Under the pieces are notes generated by a model, which was not told where the DNA came from, made no database searches, and saw only the letters and a list, made by a program, of their open reading frames with translations. Shown here piece by piece: positions 15,991 through 16,669 of a stretch of 16,669 nucleotides of DNA (positions are counted from its first letter, which is position 1; each line of letters begins with the position of its first letter). The stretch is from positions 1 to 16,669 of the forward strand of contig JBDRLO010000026.1 of assembly GCA_043812935.1 (NCBI GenBank), written 5' to 3'. The position numbers and the translations under genes were made by a program. This stretch comes from JBDRNE01 sp043812935 (GTDB lineage Bacteria; Omnitrophota; Gorgyraeia; Tantalellales; Tantalellaceae).

Positions 15991-16450
15991 CGGACAGGCA
16001 CGGGGGCCTGTCCCTACGCATTTTGTTCTGATCTCTTTCAATTATGGACAGGCACGGGGGCCTGTCCCTACGCATTTTGTTCTGATCTCTTTCAATTATG
16101 GACAGGCACGGGGGTCTGTCCCTACGCTTTTTGTTCTGATCTCTTTCAATTACGGACAGGCACGGGGGCCTGTCCCTACGCTTTTTGTTCTGATCTCTTT
16201 CAATTATGGACAGGCACGGGGGGCTGTCCTTACGCTTTTTGTTCTGATCTCTTTCAATTACGGACAGGCACGGGGGGCTGTCCTTACGCTTTTTGTTCTG
16301 ATCTCTTTCATTTAGGGACAGGCACGGGGGCCTGTCCCTACGCTTTTTATTCTGATCTCTTTCAATTATGGACAGGCACGGGGGGCTTTCCTTACGCTTT
16401 TGGTTCTGATCTCTTTCATTTATGGACAGGCACGAGGGGCTGTCCATACA
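15991..16450. repeat. Nine-copy tandem array of a 54-bp palindrome-containing repeat
   Basis: Copies of GGACAGGC start at 15992, 16046, 16100, 16154, 16208, 16262, 16316, 16370 and 16424, an exact 54-bp period. Each unit is the compact palindrome (arms GGACAGGC and a GCCTGTCC-like right arm, then CTAC or TTAC) plus a constant spacer containing TTCTGATCTCTTTCA. Copies differ by a few substitutions, some in the right arm, such as GGCTGTCC and GGCTTTCC. Because 54 is divisible by three, the minus strand stays open across the array and would encode an 18-residue repeat with the core CLSIIERDQNKKR. No ribosome binding site precedes that frame and differences change amino acids freely, so I treat it as non-coding. 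The array lies between the CBS gene and dppB. Confidence 0.95.
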
Positions 16451-16470
16451 TAGACAAAACGATTAAACAA

Positions 16471-16669
16471 TTAATCTTCATTCATTATTACATAGATCCT
16501 GTTTATATCATCCAGGGTCACAATTCCAACTATTTCGTCGTTTCTTCGAACCGGCATTGCATGTGTACTATAATTTTGCATCATTTTTTGTACAATATGA
16601 AGCTTTTCATTTACTTTCACAGGCGGAATATCTTTACGCATAATATAATCCGCTGTTACGTTTTTTCCT
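16471..16669 (-). CDS. C-terminal part of a CBS-domain protein (5' end beyond window)
   Basis: The right edge carries 65 codons and a TAA stop of a gene entering from the right. The peptide reads as the second half of a CBS domain pair: YIMRKDIPPVKVNEKLHIV, then THAMPVRRNDEIVGIVTLDD, then INRIYVIMNED at the end. The MPV...IVGIVTLDDI pattern is diagnostic of CBS domains, which bind adenosyl nucleotides and regulate attached enzymes or channels. The host domain is out of view; site-2 (M50) proteases, chloride channels, magnesium transporters and IMP dehydrogenase-like proteins all carry such tails. The 54-bp array begins 21 bases after the stop. Confidence 0.8.
   Translation of the reverse strand, partial: GKNVTADYIMRKDIPPVKVNEKLHIVQKMMQNYSTHAMPVRRNDEIVGIVTLDDINRIYVIMNED

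Noticed and set aside
15942..16001. Longer dppB start at 16001
   Set aside because: The extra 20 residues come from a repeat and a hairpin and would precede the normal N-terminal helix of the family.
16013..16027. Tandem rho-independent terminators on the plus strand (hairpin then TTTT)
   Set aside because: Six bases separate stem and T-run, and no plus-strand gene exists to terminate. In the minus direction the hairpins have no T-run after them.
15938..16447. Protein of nine 18-residue repeats encoded on the minus strand
   Set aside because: The frame is open only because the period is 54 bp. There is no ribosome binding site, copies differ at amino-acid-changing positions, and the ORF overlaps the dppB start region.
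15991..16450. CRISPR array (26-bp palindromic repeats with 28-bp spacers)
   Set aside because: The spacers are nearly identical to each other, there are no cas genes, and the same palindrome is dispersed elsewhere in the window.
1..16669. tRNA or rRNA genes
   Set aside because: No cloverleaf with a GGTTCGAATCC-like T arm or any rRNA core sequence was seen; the few TTCGAA words fall in coding or unstructured sequence.

Overview
The window is an AT-rich bacterial segment in which every supported gene lies on the minus strand. I can identify 13 protein genes (12 complete, one cut by the right edge) and no RNA genes. Three things suggest an uncultivated bacterium, possibly Omnitrophota: a leuC-leuD-leuB-asd cluster followed by truA, a very long secreted kinase-like/methyltransferase protein, and intergenic gaps filled with GC-rich palindromic repeats. 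This assignment is an inference and is weak without marker genes.

Layout from left to right (transcription runs right to left): (1) 1-558, a tandem array of about 162-bp repeats that runs into the 3' end of a secreted transglutaminase-like cysteine peptidase gene (537-1127). (2) An AT-rich gap holding a promoter with four 11-bp-phased TTAAC-type sites. (3) An orphan OmpR/PhoB-type response regulator (1550-2248), whose own leader carries more TTAAC sites. (4) The cluster leuC (7373-6093), leuD, leuB, asd, then truA after a repeat-filled gap. This covers two steps of leucine synthesis, the aspartate-semialdehyde step of Lys/Thr/Met synthesis, and tRNA pseudouridylation. (5) A lone gene for a 1522-residue secreted protein (7541-12109) with a kinase-like segment and a SAM-methyltransferase segment. 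(6) A four-gene peptide-type ABC importer (dppB, dppC, dppD, dppF; 15941 down to 12278) without a substrate-binding protein. (7) A nine-copy 54-bp array (15991-16450). (8) The C-terminal CBS domain of a truncated gene at the right edge.

The most striking theme is a modular repeat family. A palindrome with GGACAGGC/GCCTGTCC arms often carries a second hairpin nested in its loop, and is usually followed by a degenerate AACCGG array. The element occurs in both orientations. It fills the gaps inside the dpp operon and between asd and truA. It also supplies the last codons and stop of three genes (transglutaminase, dppD, dppB) and the stop of asd. The nested hairpins show paired base changes between copies, so the fold itself may be maintained.

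The second theme is regulation. The response regulator sits next to a promoter with four TTAAC/TTAAT sites spaced exactly 11 bp apart, ending 10 bp upstream of a TATAAT. That is the geometry of PhoB-type activation and makes the transglutaminase a predicted target.
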